DNA from: Chaetomium olivaceum | Lineage: Eukaryota; Ascomycota; Sordariomycetes; Sordariales; Chaetomiaceae | Assembly: GCA_039881045.1 (NCBI GenBank) | Contig: JAYWVB010000001.1 | Location: 1 to 64,000, forward strand | Reading direction: 5' to 3' | DNA: 64,000 bases | Shown here: piece by piece, positions 13,206-24,145 of the stretch | Numbering within the stretch: position 1 is the first letter of the stretch | How the letters are laid out: the number at the start of each line of letters is the position of its first letter | Made by a program: the position numbers and the translations under genes | Notes under the pieces: model-generated | Database searches by the model: none | Told to the model about the DNA's origin: nothing | The model's input: the letters and a program-made list of their open reading frames with translations, nothing else

Positions 13206-14251
13206 TCATTCAACTGGTTTAGCGACCGCGCTGAGTGTTCGGGCGTCGCTGAGAGTGTGGCCACCATTGGGCGGTTTCTCGGAGTCTAAAACCATACAAC
13301 GGGCACTTGAACGAGGCCCAGGGTATGAGAGACACCTTCCAGGTTTATGCACTTGTATAGATGAATTTCAGGGTCCGGGGCTCTCGGAACGGGGGGGGGT
13401 TGATGCAAAGTAGTTGGTTTTCGTGTCGCCGCGGTCCGCTCGGGTTTTGTAATTTGGCCAAGGGTTGAAGGCGAGAATCCTAATTTCGAGTATCCAGAAG
13501 AACGTTGCACGTAGTAAAGTTTGTTGAAGGTTCCAGCTATCACCACAGCGCAGCGCACTTGAAGAGGAGTTAAAGCTCGGCCGCCATGTGCGAAGCGCGA
13601 ATCAGTGGCGCGAACAGGGATACTGCGGCGACACCTGCACACTTGGACAGCTTCGCCGTGCAACCGTGCACGGTGCAGGACGGCTTCTTCTCTCTCAACC
13701 AATCAGATCCGTTAAGGGCGATCTCCCGCGAGAGGGTGGAGCGGCAGCAATGCGCGAAGCTTGAAGATTCAACGCTCCATGTTGTTGTTGTTGTTGTCAC
13801 GGTTCCACAAGAGAGAAAACTCTGTGGTCAAAGTTGTGGATTCTGTCTCTGGGGTACGTAAATGCACAGTTTTATGGAGTTGGGAATCACCGTTTACTGC
13901 TTTATTGAGTTGTACTGAGCTATGGCAGCGCGGGATAGACTTCCATGGTCTCTGGATTCGTAGATTGCCTCGAGCCACTCGCCGAGGCGTCGTCCACCGC
14001 ATACATGCTATGCTGTGTGCATCTACCGAGGCACCGATATCTCATCCCGCTCACAGCCCTCTAGTCCAGGTCGGCCATCAGGGCCCCCAAGTAAGGAGAC
14101 CACTTGAAAACTCCAAAACCAGGGCAGGAACCCGGTGCGCTACGCAGTCTCGGTTCATCCATCCACTGAGGGTGGCACAGCAGCCTACTCATGTTTCAAG
14201 AACTGTTTGTAATTTAGCTGCGACCTTAGGCCTTGGCAGCACCAGCCTTGA
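13206..14251. other. Intergenic region with GTT microsatellite
   Basis: This gap holds the upstream region of the VPS9 gene and the 3' region of Ola1. A (GTT)n tract sits at about 13780-13797. The open frames on both strands lack motifs and codon structure, so no gene is called. Confidence 0.55.
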
Positions 14252-15739
14252 TTAGCAAGTATCGCCGTCCTCGACGACGTAGTCCTTGCCCTTGGTCATG
14301 ACTTTGCCCTTTGCCTTCACCTCGGCCTCGTCGCCGAGCTCCTTGAGGACTTTGTAGTTGTACACAATGACCTGAATGAAGGTCTTCTCAAAGTCAGTGT
14401 GGATAACACCCGCCGCTTGCGGCGCCTTGGTGCCGTTCCGGATAGTCCACTGGCGGACCTCATCCGGGCCAGTAGTGAAGAAGCTGCCTAGGTTGAGCGC
14501 CTTGCGCATCTGGATGATGATCTTAGGCAGCGCAGACTCAGCCCCGACATTCTTGCACTCTTCGGCGACCTCCGCCTCGGTCTCGAACCGGGTTAGCCGC
14601 TCCTCAAAGCAAATCGAGATGGGAATAATCGGGTCGCCTGAGGCATGCTCCCGATCCACTGGACGATTTTGGGAAGATGCTTGTTCTTCTTCCGGATGTA
14701 GTCTTTCTCCGAAAGGTTGACGAGGTAGACTACCGGCTTAGCCGACAGGAGGAAAAGAGGATTGATGACCTCAACCTGGTAAAGAATTAGCATCCATGTC
14801 GCTATTTTCTTTGCGGTAGTGGTGTAAAGACGTGAGGTGACGGAATCAGAATGGGGTTTTTATCTCAACTTGCACTCAGCGTTATTGAAGAGGCAATCGA
14901 CGAGCTGGGTTATTAGATCGGACCATTGGTCCTTTATCATCATGGTGGGAGGCCGTGGGTTGCAGAACAGAAAAGGGAAATAAGCGGCCTACCTTGGGAG
15001 CCCAGTTGCCCTTGCGGACATCCTTGCCGTCCTTCAGCCACGCGAGGATCTTCTCGATCGTCGCCTCCTCAGCCTTCCATTGCTTCATCTGGAGAGACTG
15101 GCCGCCCTGACGGGTCTTCTTCTTTGGTTCTCGAGCGCCTTCTCGACGAACTCGATATCCTTCAGTCGCAACTCTTCGCTGATGATGTCCAGGTCGCGGA
15201 CCGGGTCGACGTCACCCTCGACGTGGATAATCTCCGCATCATCGAAACACCTCACAACCTGGAAGATGGCATCGACGGCACGAATGTGAGACAGGAAGGC
15301 ATTGCCGAGACCAGCTCCTGTTGAGGCGCCACGGGTCAAACCAGCGATGTCATAAACTGTAAGGTTGGCAGGCACCCGCGACTTGGGGTTGTACTTCTCG
15401 CACAACCAGTCATAGCGCTCGTCAGGGACGATAACGCGGGCCTCCTCGGGGTCAATGGTAGCATAGGGGAAATTCTAGCGGCGGAATCAGCGACGATGGT
15501 CCTTGCGAGATTTCTCGGGGAGTCGCGCGCATACTGCAGGATTGCCCAGGTTGCACTTGGTGATGGCCTGGAAAAGGTGGACTTGCCGACGTTTGCTAGC
15601 CCAACCTGTTCGCCCGAGACAAGTCAGCGGAGCTGAGGCGTTGATGTCAGCCGAGGCAACCCACAATGCCGCTCTTGAGGTTGTTTCCGGGGCGACCCAG
15701 CAGGATCTTCTCCTCGACCGCGGCCTTCTTGGGAGGCAT
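14252..15739 (-). CDS. OLA1: Obg-like ATPase 1 (YchF/Ola1 family)
   Basis: Conserved cytosolic P-loop ATPase linked to translation and stress responses. The start ATG at 15739 begins MPPKK, typical of the family. Introns: 15606-15664 (splices SGI to VGLANVGKST, the P-loop), 15475-15534 (joins NPA to NFPYATIDPEEARV) and a longer one at about 14776-14992 (joins NWAPK to VEVINPLF). Further motifs are DIAGLTRGASTGAGLGNAF (switch II) and YLVNLSEKD, whose NxxE-like specificity loop suits ATP rather than GTP. A TGS-like C-terminal segment (VIHTDFEKTFIQ) is present. Frame breaks near 15573 (T run after GKST), 15120 (A run) and 14668 interrupt the reading. Since the gene is near-universal in eukaryotes, sequence errors are the likely cause. 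Confidence 0.93.
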
Positions 15740-16622
15740 CTTTGTTCTTCGTTTGCTGTAGTGACGAGTGGGGATGTAATGAGCGCGCAATCAAGCAGCG
15801 GCTTCTTGAGAAACGCAGAGCTAGCTGGGGGGTTCGAAGGAGGGGTAAGGTAGAAGTGAAGATAAAAGAAGGAATTGAAGGCGTCGTCGAGACGCGCCCG
15901 TGGACTTTTGCCACGAGCTGCGTTATGAGACCGGTTGCTCAGACAAGTAAATGTCTAGCAAATCGTGGAATTGCGGAGTGTTGCGGACAAACGTGGCTTG
16001 TTAAGTGTAGGTAGGTAGTTAACCGTTGAGCCAAACGTTTCGCGAGGTGAAGAAAGTTGGAGAGTGAAAATTTCGGGCGAGCTCTGCAGGCATGGGGGGT
16101 TATGAAATTGGTGGGTGGATCGACGGGAGAGGGCCCAGGGGCGTGCACGAACCAGTGTTGCCCCACTCTGCATTTCAGCTGAGAATCTGTGGGTCTGGTC
16201 TCTCAGCCGAGCTCGGGAGCCTGCCACAATGCGTCGTCAACCTGGCAATCACTTGGTTGACCTCATCTTCAACAGAGTTGCTCCGATCATATCTCTGACC
16301 TCTGGAGTTCGGTCGACTATAAATACCAATTTATACACTTGACTAGTTACACTCTCCACCATCGCCTTTCCAAACTATCCATTACCCTTCCACGGAGCCG
16401 CCAATTCTACAAAGCGATTCGAAAGCTTCCCGTCTTTGTCGCTGGGTTTACTTCCAGTTGGCAGCCTGGCCACCCAATGAATCTCCAACAACACCGCATC
16501 TAATCCGCATCTCCCTGCGCCTTTTGCATCGATCAGCCATCGAAATACCACCTCCCTCCTCCGACATTTCTCCTCCGACCACCCGTCTCTCACCTACAGC
16601 ACAACCCACCACCTCGCCCACC
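15740..16622. other. Divergent promoter region between Ola1 and PPPDE genes
   Basis: Ola1 starts leftward at 15739 and the PPPDE gene rightward at 16623, so both promoters must lie here. The right half is pyrimidine-rich with many CCACC/TCTCC stretches typical of fungal 5' UTRs. No coding motif is seen. Confidence 0.6.
16318..16325 (+). promoter_or_regulatory. TATA-like element (TATAAATA)
   Basis: TATAAATA lies about 300 bp upstream of the PPPDE start, followed by a CT-rich stretch suited to transcription initiation. The spacing is plausible for a TATA box with a long 5' UTR, but the assignment rests on the motif alone. Confidence 0.35.
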
Positions 16623-17372
16623 ATGCCGACCCGAAAACACCAAAAGAAGCCTCCCGCTCCCACCGCTCGACCCTCTCCCTCCAAAAAACCGAAATCCTCA
16701 TCCACATCTACGACCTCCTCCCGCCAGGCCGCATCTCCACCGTGCTCTGGCACATGGGCACCTCGCTCCTCCACTCGGGCGTCGTGATCAACGGCAAAGA
16801 ATACGCCTACGGCGGGCACGACCGGCGCGGGCTGGGCGTCTACTGGACCAAGCCGCGCACCGAGCCGCCGGGGGCACCTTCCGGTGCGAGTACCTGCACG
16901 GCTTCACGCTGATGCCGCAGGCCGAGGTGGACGCCATCATCCGCGAGGCGTCCGAGGAGTTCCTGGGCACCGGGTACAACCTCCTGACGCGCAACTGCAA
17001 CCACTTCACGTCGTATCTCTGCGAGCGGCTGACGGGCGAGCCCGCGGGGGTTCCTGAACCGCGCCGCGAGTATTGGCTTGGCGCTGCCGTGTGTTGTGCC
17101 CAAGGAGTGGATCGAGGTGCCGGATTTCGATGCTGTTGACGGCGCGCCACTGGATGAGGACGAGGAGGGGTTCGATAGCGAGCGGGCGCGGATGCTGAGG
17201 TCGTCTGGCGACCAGCCGCGGTTAGTCGGCCAGGAGGACCGGGACACGGGCACGGGCACGGAGTGGGATAGTAGGAGGAGCGTGAGCGGGGTGGCAACGG
17301 CAAGGGGAAGGCGCCGGTTAGAGATCGGCTGGGAGGATGCTCCCCCCTGCGGAACGAGCGCCGACTGCGTGA
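16623..17372 (+). CDS. PPPDE (DUF862/DeSI-like) thiol peptidase
   Basis: Putative cysteine isopeptidase of the PPPDE superfamily, thought to remove ubiquitin or SUMO-like modifiers. The core reads IYDLLPPGRISTVLWHMGTS, then LLHSGVVINGKEYAYGG, which holds the His-containing strand (H in LLHSGV). The catalytic Cys lies in NLLTRNCNHFTSYLCERL, the family's NCNHF signature. The ATG at 16623 (MPTRKHQKKP) is a Lys-rich start like other fungal members. It must shift frame once before the core, once near 16870 (G5 run), once near 17047 (G5 run) and again near 17290 to reach the Pro-rich C-terminus MLPPAERAPTA and the TGA at 17370-17372. The homopolymer context suggests sequence error. Confidence is high for the family and lower for the ends. 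Confidence 0.88.
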
Positions 17373-18151
17373 GGTTCAGTCAGCTTTCTTTCTTTCTTTT
17401 CTTATTCGTTCTTCTCTTCGGGCATTGGTTGGAGTTTGGATGGGGTTTTGGGAGGCAATTTGATGTGTGATACCACGGTTACCACGGTGGGCTAGGCCAC
17501 TACCACGGCCGGCGTTTGAGGGTGGTTATAACGGTGCTTGTTTTCTCGGGTAATCAGGCTAGGATGGAGGCGAGGACTTCAGTTTCTAGCGGGATAGGAT
17601 GGAACATACCAAGGACTAAGCGATAACCTGAGATGGAGGAACCTAGAACTTATTATATTTTATCAAGTCTTCCTCGAAAGTTACGTCTCTGGAAGCGAAG
17701 GCTAGAATCTAGCGGCCGGTGTACCCTTTATGGAACAATAACTTGAAGTCGTGCAACCGGAAAGAGGTCCCTTCAGCTGTGTTGTTGCACCCGTTGGTGT
17801 AACCCACCCAAGTTTCCATTCTGGTCCTTCTCCGGATGTCCACCAGATGAAAGATCTTGGTATGACGCTCATACTATCGCGCCGACGGCTATTCCCGTAA
17901 GATCGCAGACCATTCACTGGCTTTCTAGCTGTCAGTGGCATAACCAGAGTGACATACTGTGGTACTTCATACAGTGGTACTCATACACCACTAAAATGAA
18001 GCGCGAGTTCCATTTCTCTCAGTACGATACGGTGGTTATTGGGATGAGTCTCATAATATCAGTTCTTTATTCCTACAACCTCTTTATCTACAATTAATTA
18101 TTCGCCCAGTCTTACCTGCCCGTGGTAGGAGGAGCCCCTCGGACGTCAGCC
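17373..18151. other. Convergent intergenic region
   Basis: The 3' regions of the PPPDE gene (+) and the dehydrogenase gene (-) meet here. It includes a T/C-rich tract just after the PPPDE stop and an AT-rich part at about 18040-18100. No gene, RNA or structured repeat is seen. Confidence 0.5.
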
Positions 18152-19724
18152 TCACGCCGCAACACCCTTCCCCGTCAACGCGGCCTTCGCAAGCTTCCCA
18201 TCCGGCACACTGCCATCCTCCTCAGCCGCGTCTTCATGCTCGCGGTTCCACTCCAAAATCTGCTCGCAGACGCCTTCGATAGTGGTGCACCCACCCTGAT
18301 ACCCAAAGCCGCCCTCGGCGATGCTCTTGCGAGCGGCGCTGTCGTCGATGATGGTGTGAATCGACACGCTGAAGACAGCGGGCTGGAGCATGTGGACGGG
18401 GCCGGCGGGCTCGCGCCAGCCAAACACACTGGTCAAAAACGGCAGGCGGGCCAGCAGCAGGCACCAGGTCTCGATGGCGTAGGCGACGAGCAGCAGGGCC
18501 AGCGGGCTCTGGGGCTTGGTGCGCACGCGCGTGGCGGACAGGTGCTCGCCGGCCTCGTAGATGTCGGCGAAGGCGATCGGGGGCCCCAGGTCGGTCACGT
18601 TGAAGGTGCGGCCGGCGCAGGCAGGCATGGGCGCGTCCTTGCGGGCGAGGGCGGCCTCGAACTGCAGGTGGGAGAGGGCGACGTTGCGCGAGTTGACAAA
18701 GTGCTGCACGACGTGCGGGATCCACGTCACGTTGTCGCCCATTCGGAGCATTATGCCGATCACGGGGTCCGTCTTTTGGCCGTAGATGGGGTTGCCGGGC
18801 CGGATGGTGCCTGTGCGGAAGCTGTCTTGGTTGGCGGCGCAGATCGCGCGCTCGGCTTCGGCTTTGGAGCGGGCATCTGCGGTCAAAGTCAGAACGTGGG
18901 CGTAGAACAAGGGGATGCGAGGGGGGAAGCTGACAGTTGGAAAAGAACAACTCGTGCGCGCGCAGGGGAACGTCGAAGTCCTTCTCGGTGGCAACCTGGT
19001 AGTACTTATCCGGACGACTCTGCCATGGCCAAATCCAGAAATTAGGGGGCACAATGCTGACGGAGGCGGACGAGGTGGCGATGAAGATGTCAGCGCCCGC
19101 TTCCCGGGCGGTTTCGAGAACGTTTACGGCGCCATCCCGGTTCACGGGACTGATGCGGCCGTAAAAGAGTGGGTTACGTTCCTGAGGCCGGACAGCAGCC
19201 GCGGTGTGAAAGACAGTCAGGGGCAGCTTGGCGACAGACTTGGGCCACGGCTTCGAGAAGGCGGCTTCGACAGACGACCGGGAGGTGATGTCGGCTTTCA
19301 CGAAATCACAGCCAGCAGCCGTCTTCACCATGTCCCGTCGGTTGAGCGGCACGAAATCAACGACACGGATGCTCTCGGGCGATTCGCCACGCTGGAGCAA
19401 CTGCAAGACAATGTCTCCTCCCACGAGGCCTAAACGAGATCAGCGCAAGGTCCAAGCCCGAGAATGTCTAATTTGGGCTGGGCAGAGTGGCTCACCTGAC
19501 CCGCCGACAACGATATACCGCCTATTCAGGCGTGGCGGGAGGAGCCGAACGAAGTCGATCGGGTTCTGTTTAACCCGCTGATAGACATCCTGGAGCTGAT
19601 CTTTGGTCCAGCGGCGAGGGGATGCTTTCTGCACGTCTTCAGGCACGCTTTGCATAGCCGAATTAATGCGAGCTAGCCATGCCAAAGCGATGGCGGCAAC
19701 CGCCACGATTACGGCCCAAAACAT
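18152..19724 (-). CDS. Membrane-anchored 3-beta-hydroxysteroid dehydrogenase-type SDR
   Basis: Extended short-chain dehydrogenase of the 3-beta-HSD/epimerase family, related to sterol C-3 dehydrogenases (Erg26) but longer (482 residues). Exons are 19724-19496, 19429-18935 and 18876-18152. The start chosen gives an N-terminal signal-anchor helix (MFWAVIVAVAAIALAWL); an upstream in-frame ATG would only add a Lys/Asn stretch encoded by a TTTTTG repeat. The NAD(P)-binding loop GGSGLVGG (about residues 73-80) is built across intron 1. The catalytic YxxxK (YARSK, Tyr about 242) is built across intron 2, whose donor GTCAGC is weak. Further motifs are FHTAA and the SSASVS serine strand. The product is probably in the ER membrane acting on a sterol-like or other hydroxy substrate; the substrate is not determinable. 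Confidence 0.88.
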
Positions 19725-21435
19725 GGGTGGTTGTGTTGTCGCTTTTGCTTTGTTTTTGTTTTTGTTTTTGTTTTTGTTTGTTTTCAACTGAAGTCCGTGG
19801 GGTGAGTATTTCAGGTCGTGATGTATCTCTGGGCACAAATTGGAAGGAGCATTCTATGTATTTGTAGACAAATGCAGAAATGGCCAAGGTGTATCTAATA
19901 ATGGATAATTGAGGAAGAAAAGGGGCCTTCGAGGACGTGCCCCGAGTCCAGAAGTCGGGTACAGAATGGACTTGCAAGTTCAATCGAGGAGGACGAAATA
20001 CTAGTGTTCTCCACACTCCCGGTCTTGGTACATTACCATGATTGGATTGATCGGACGAACCCCGTTGTAATTACACTCGTATTTTTCTCGGGCTTCACAG
20101 CATCCAGGCATTCCCAGCTTCCAGATCAAGCCCCGATAACCATTGCAACAGCGATAATATGTCTTGGATGGATAGTGCATGGTGAGCACATGTAATCGAT
20201 AGTATACAGATTAGAGACGTCATCGATAAGTTTTGTTGCTCTGCGGAACTTTGACCATACACAAATAAACCAAGTTGCTGGGGTCGGCCGTTCGAGACCG
20301 ATGCTGTTACGAGATGGCCCAACCAGACACGCCCTCTGGGCAGCAACCGTCCCAAAGCGCCGCGCGATCATCCTCGCACAAAAGGCGGGAGGAGTCGGTG
20401 TGGAGCTCGGTTACGAATATGCATGTACATACCTTATGTACTGTGTATGTCGTTAATCTGTAACTAATAATCTACCATCTTCGAGCTTGTGCTTGTCTGT
20501 CCATTGTGGGGATCGAGATCAACAACGGGATCTTTTGGCGATCGTTCGCAGTTTTGTTGCTTACCTCATCACGGAACACTGACGACGACTTCATCCCAAG
20601 AATTGCCTAAAACAGAGGCCGCCGTAACATGAGCACAGGGGCGCGGCGGCATAAAAAGCTTGGGTGTGATGAAACAACACGGCGACGCCTGAAAAGACAG
20701 CGTATTTTACCCCCCACGACCCTCGACACTACGCTAGACCGCCTGCTAGTTGAGGAGTTTTTGGATCTCCGGGACCATCGGAACGGTGTGCCGCTCGGTT
20801 TCTCGGATTCGGGAAATGCAACACTGTCATCGATTCCACTGCGTGCCTTTCAAGTTTGTTGGTTGGTTTTGCATCGGGCTGTTTCCAGGTCCTCCCAACC
20901 TCTTTTGCGCGCCGCTTGCAGCAGCAAATGGTAAAGTGAAAAAGGTGAAGCGAAGCCCATTGCGGGTGTTTGATGTGCCAGTGCATGTGCCGTTGCCAGG
21001 GTCGGGAATGGTCGGCGGCGAATGCTAGCTCGGCTGCCAAAACAGTGACATCGTCACCAAGCAGGGGGGGCTGGGAGGAAAGGAAAGGCCCAGAGACCAT
21101 CATCAACCCCGGACCAACCACACGATAGACTAATCCGTCCAATCATGCGCCGCCCAGCCCTCCGTTCACAGACTTTCCCACTTTGTGCCGGGACCCGGTT
21201 TGCACTTTCGCACTAGGAAGGAAGCTGCTGTTTTGATTCTCTCTCTCTCCGGCGGCGAGACTCGGCTGCTCTCTCGAATTCTTCCACAGGCAACAACAGC
21301 AATTGGAAAGAGATTTTACGTATTTACCTACTCTTCCTCCATTGCCGCATTCCCAATCGCATTTTCGTAAATTCCATCCATCTGAGCATCAGTTTTCCCA
21401 TCAACTGAGATTCATTCGCAATCCGAAACCTCACA
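19725..21435. other. Long divergent intergenic region
   Basis: Upstream DNA of two divergent genes, the dehydrogenase (-) and the DUF7707 gene (+). It starts with a TTTTTG repeat and ends in a CT-rich, CAACAACAG-containing 5' UTR-like stretch. The short open frames carry no motif. No RNA gene is recognised. Confidence 0.5.
19742..19784 (+). repeat. TTTTTG microsatellite
   Basis: Several tandem TTTTTG units lie just upstream of the dehydrogenase start codon. On the coding strand they read CAAAAA in the probable 5' UTR. Confidence 0.85.
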
Positions 21436-22181
21436 ATGCGTCAGAACATCCTCCTCGTTGCCCTTTCGGCGGCCACCGTCGTCAGCGCTCAAGAGGGCAA
21501 CTACACCGTCAACATCCCTGGTCTGGACCGCTCGCTCAAGGGTATGCATCCATCGCTAACTGACTTGTTTCTGTGCGTTCTTGAACTAACAATGGCCCAG
21601 CCGATTGGTGTGCTGCGGAATATAACACATGCCGCCTGCTCTGCGCCAACAGCCCGACCGCCATGAATGCGAAACGGTATGCTTGAAGTCACGATGTCGG
21701 TTTTTGAGTTTGATAGACTGACGGAGCGCAACAGGATACCCTTGAGTACTCGTGCAAATGCTCCAATGGCAGTGCCCCCGGTCTCCAGTACTACATCCAG
21801 ACCATCCCGACTGTGAGTCCCAGCACTGCCGGCTCAGCTAAAAAGCCTATCCGCTAACCTGCCACAGTTTCTCTGCAATCGAGCCTTCGAGGACTGCATC
21901 GCCGCCAACACTCAGAGCTCCAGGGCTCAGGATGAGTGCAAGACCGACATCTTGAGCCAGTGCGGTACCTGGACCCGACCAAGGCCGATGTCAGCGGCCC
22001 CTCGGACGACTCCACGACCAGTGCTGGTTCATCTCCTACCGACGGCCCGTCTGGTTCCGGCGCCGCGAACTCTCCTGCCAGCACCTCCACTTCCACTGGC
22101 GGTGCCGTGCCCACTGCCGCTTACATCGGCAACGGTGTCGCTATGGTTGCTGCCGGTGTCTTCGCCGCCATGCTTAAGTAG
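21436..22181 (+). CDS. DUF7707-type secreted GPI-anchor-like surface protein
   Basis: Small Cys-rich fungal surface protein of unknown role. A signal peptide (MRQNILLVALSAATVVSA) is followed by NYTVNIPGLDRSLK. Introns at 21542-21600, 21677-21734 and 21813-21867 join ADWCAAEYNTCRLLC, then a NEC-containing loop, then TLEYSCKCSNGSAPGLQYYI, then FLCNRAFEDCIAAN and CKTDILSQCGT. The Cys pattern fits the family. A Ser/Thr-rich stalk and a hydrophobic C-terminus (YIGNGVAMVAAGVFAAMLK) suggest a GPI anchor. Two frame breaks are needed, near 21662 (before the NEC motif) and near 21970 (CGT to DPTKAD); with them the stop is at 22179-22181. Confidence 0.82.
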
Positions 22182-22892
22182 CGCAGCAGTGAGATGAGAG
22201 CGCGATACTGAACCAATGCCGCACAACGTGTGGCTATCGGGCGCAAAGCATCGCGTTGATCTTGTTCTTGTATTGATTTTTGTCACGAGTTTGCTCTGGA
22301 CAGGCTTTTGGGTCGGTGACAGCAGGACCTGCAGGTACATAACCCGCCGCGACGGACTAGATCCGCAGTACAAAGGGCCTGGTCTGCAAGGGAACGGACG
22401 AAGTGTGTGGGGGTTGATAAGGGGCGACGCCGAAGTGAACGGCTTAATTGGGAGGACGAAGAGGCAGGGTCCGGAGAAGGTGTTCTAGGAGCTAGGACTA
22501 TATCCATTTGCTTTTTAGGTCGGGTCCCAGGATGTTTCGGATGTGATATGACAGACTGAGATGATGTTGACTAGAGGGAAAGCACTGTGGTGTATTGTTA
22601 TGGGCGCCGAACGTGGCTTTGTCCGCCTCTCCGTTTGCCCCTGGACAACAATCCTTTTGTGTCTCATGCAAACTTGCTAAGTATTTACAGATTCTCAAAC
22701 CTCACGCGCCCGATCCACTTGTAAGACTGACGAGCGGGCCGCTTTCCTTTCTCAACTCTAACCGTCCACAGTTCAACTAAAGTACAAGCTTAAATATCCG
22801 GCTCGAATCACCAACCAGGGGAGCACCCACCTTCCCCAAACGCCGACTCCCGCACCCCCCTTCCCGACGACATCACAACCGACATCCTCACC
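22182..22892. other. Intergenic region
   Basis: 3' region of the DUF7707 gene and upstream DNA of the next orphan gene. No motif-bearing frame is seen, except that the frame of the next gene stays open leftward to an in-frame TAA at 22791 (see that entry). Confidence 0.5.
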
Positions 22893-24145
22893 ATGTCCAT
22901 CTCGGCACCGGTCCGCGGCCTTGCCCTCCTCTGCCCAGAATGGGGCGTCTGCGACCGCCCCCGCCCCGACCTCCAGAACATCATACGCGCCCCCCACGTC
23001 GACACCTACACCCTCCCGCTGGACCCCCCTACCGCCACCGAGCCGTATGGCACCATCTCAACGGCCTTCAACCACACCGAGTGCGACCACATCTTCCTCC
23101 CCTTCATACAGGACCCGCGCAAGGCATACAACATCCCACCACCGCCACCTCCACCACCCACCACCGACCAGCACAACGACACGACGGAGAAGTCAACTGG
23201 CAGCCGCGCAACCTCCAGCGCGCCATGATCCAGCGCTGGATCAGCGCCAGCGCCTTCGTGGTCTCGCAGCCGTCGGCCCCGCGGCGGCTCCACCCCGGGT
23301 GGGAAAAGTTGGACAACCGGGTCATCACCCACCACCTGATGCTGCTACGCGACGAGGACGCCATGCGCCTGCTGCCCTACGAGGACGACATCGACATCGA
23401 CATCGACATCGACAGCAGCTCGCTCGTCGAGCCGACTCTGGATGGTTGCGGCGGGGAGCGGGGTCGCCGCAGGGTGCTGCGCGCCGCGGACTGGTCCGAG
23501 AAGGAGGTGATGCCGTTTTCGGCGGAGCCGGATGATTTCTTGTTCCAGCGGATCCGGCATCTGGTCGTGCGCGGGGCGCGGTCGCTGGTGAGGATGCATG
23601 TGGACGCCGTCGTGGGCTCGTCCCGGGACGACGATGCGCAGACGAAGAGGAAGCGGGCGCTGTTGGCCATGAACCTGGACGTCGGGCGCGGCGCGTACTT
23701 GTGGGTGCGCTGGGATAAGCTGACGCGGCTGGAGTCGCTGTTTCTGGATCTGAGGGGGTACATCACCGACGCGACGACGGTCGACGGCAGGGACCTGGCG
23801 CGGATTGCGGGCTTGCTCCATGGGATGCGCTTGAAGCTGTTGGTTATTGCTGGGCTGCGGTCGTGGGGCCGTTGGCCTGGCCCTGACCCGACCACGATGC
23901 AGGACGTGGAGACGGGGGAGGAGAGTCAAATCCCGTGGCTGTGGATGAACAAAGGGTTTGGGGGCGAGCTCAATGTGTTCAAGACATTTAGGGGGGCGGT
24001 CCGGCCTGGTGGGAAGCTTGTGCTTGTGGATACGTTCCGGAAGAAGGAATGGATGGTAGCAGACGAGCCGATGTTAGCAGACGAGTGGACGGTAACAGAC
24101 GAGTCGATGCTAGCAGACCAGGCCGCCCGGTGGTTTGGGGTTTAA
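22893..24145 (+). CDS. Hypothetical protein, possibly F-box/2EXR-like
   Basis: I do not recognise this with certainty. From the ATG at 22893 it reads MSISAPVRGLALLCPEWGVC. The same frame is open upstream from 22794 and contains LPDDITTDIL, which looks like the start of an F-box, so a 5' exon or an indel in the C6 run at 22855-22860 may hide the true start. Codon use supports the body after about 23195 in another frame (WQPRNLQRAMIQRWISASAF ... LTRLESLFLDLRGYITD ... FRGAVRPGGKLVLVDTFR). One frame break therefore lies in the Pro/Thr-rich stretch near 23130-23190. An Asp-Ile dipeptide run sits at about 23390-23412, and a 12-residue tandem duplication lies at the C-terminus. The gene has about 420 residues. 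Confidence 0.6.
24050..24121 (+). repeat. 36-bp tandem duplication inside the orphan CDS
   Basis: Two adjacent 36-bp units encode WMVADEPMLADE and WTVTDESMLADQ. The copies differ at a few positions, so the duplication is not brand new. Confidence 0.8.

Noticed and set aside
18122..19045. 307-codon plus-strand frame opposite the dehydrogenase
   Set aside because: Gly/Ala/Arg-rich shadow of the real minus-strand gene, with no family features.
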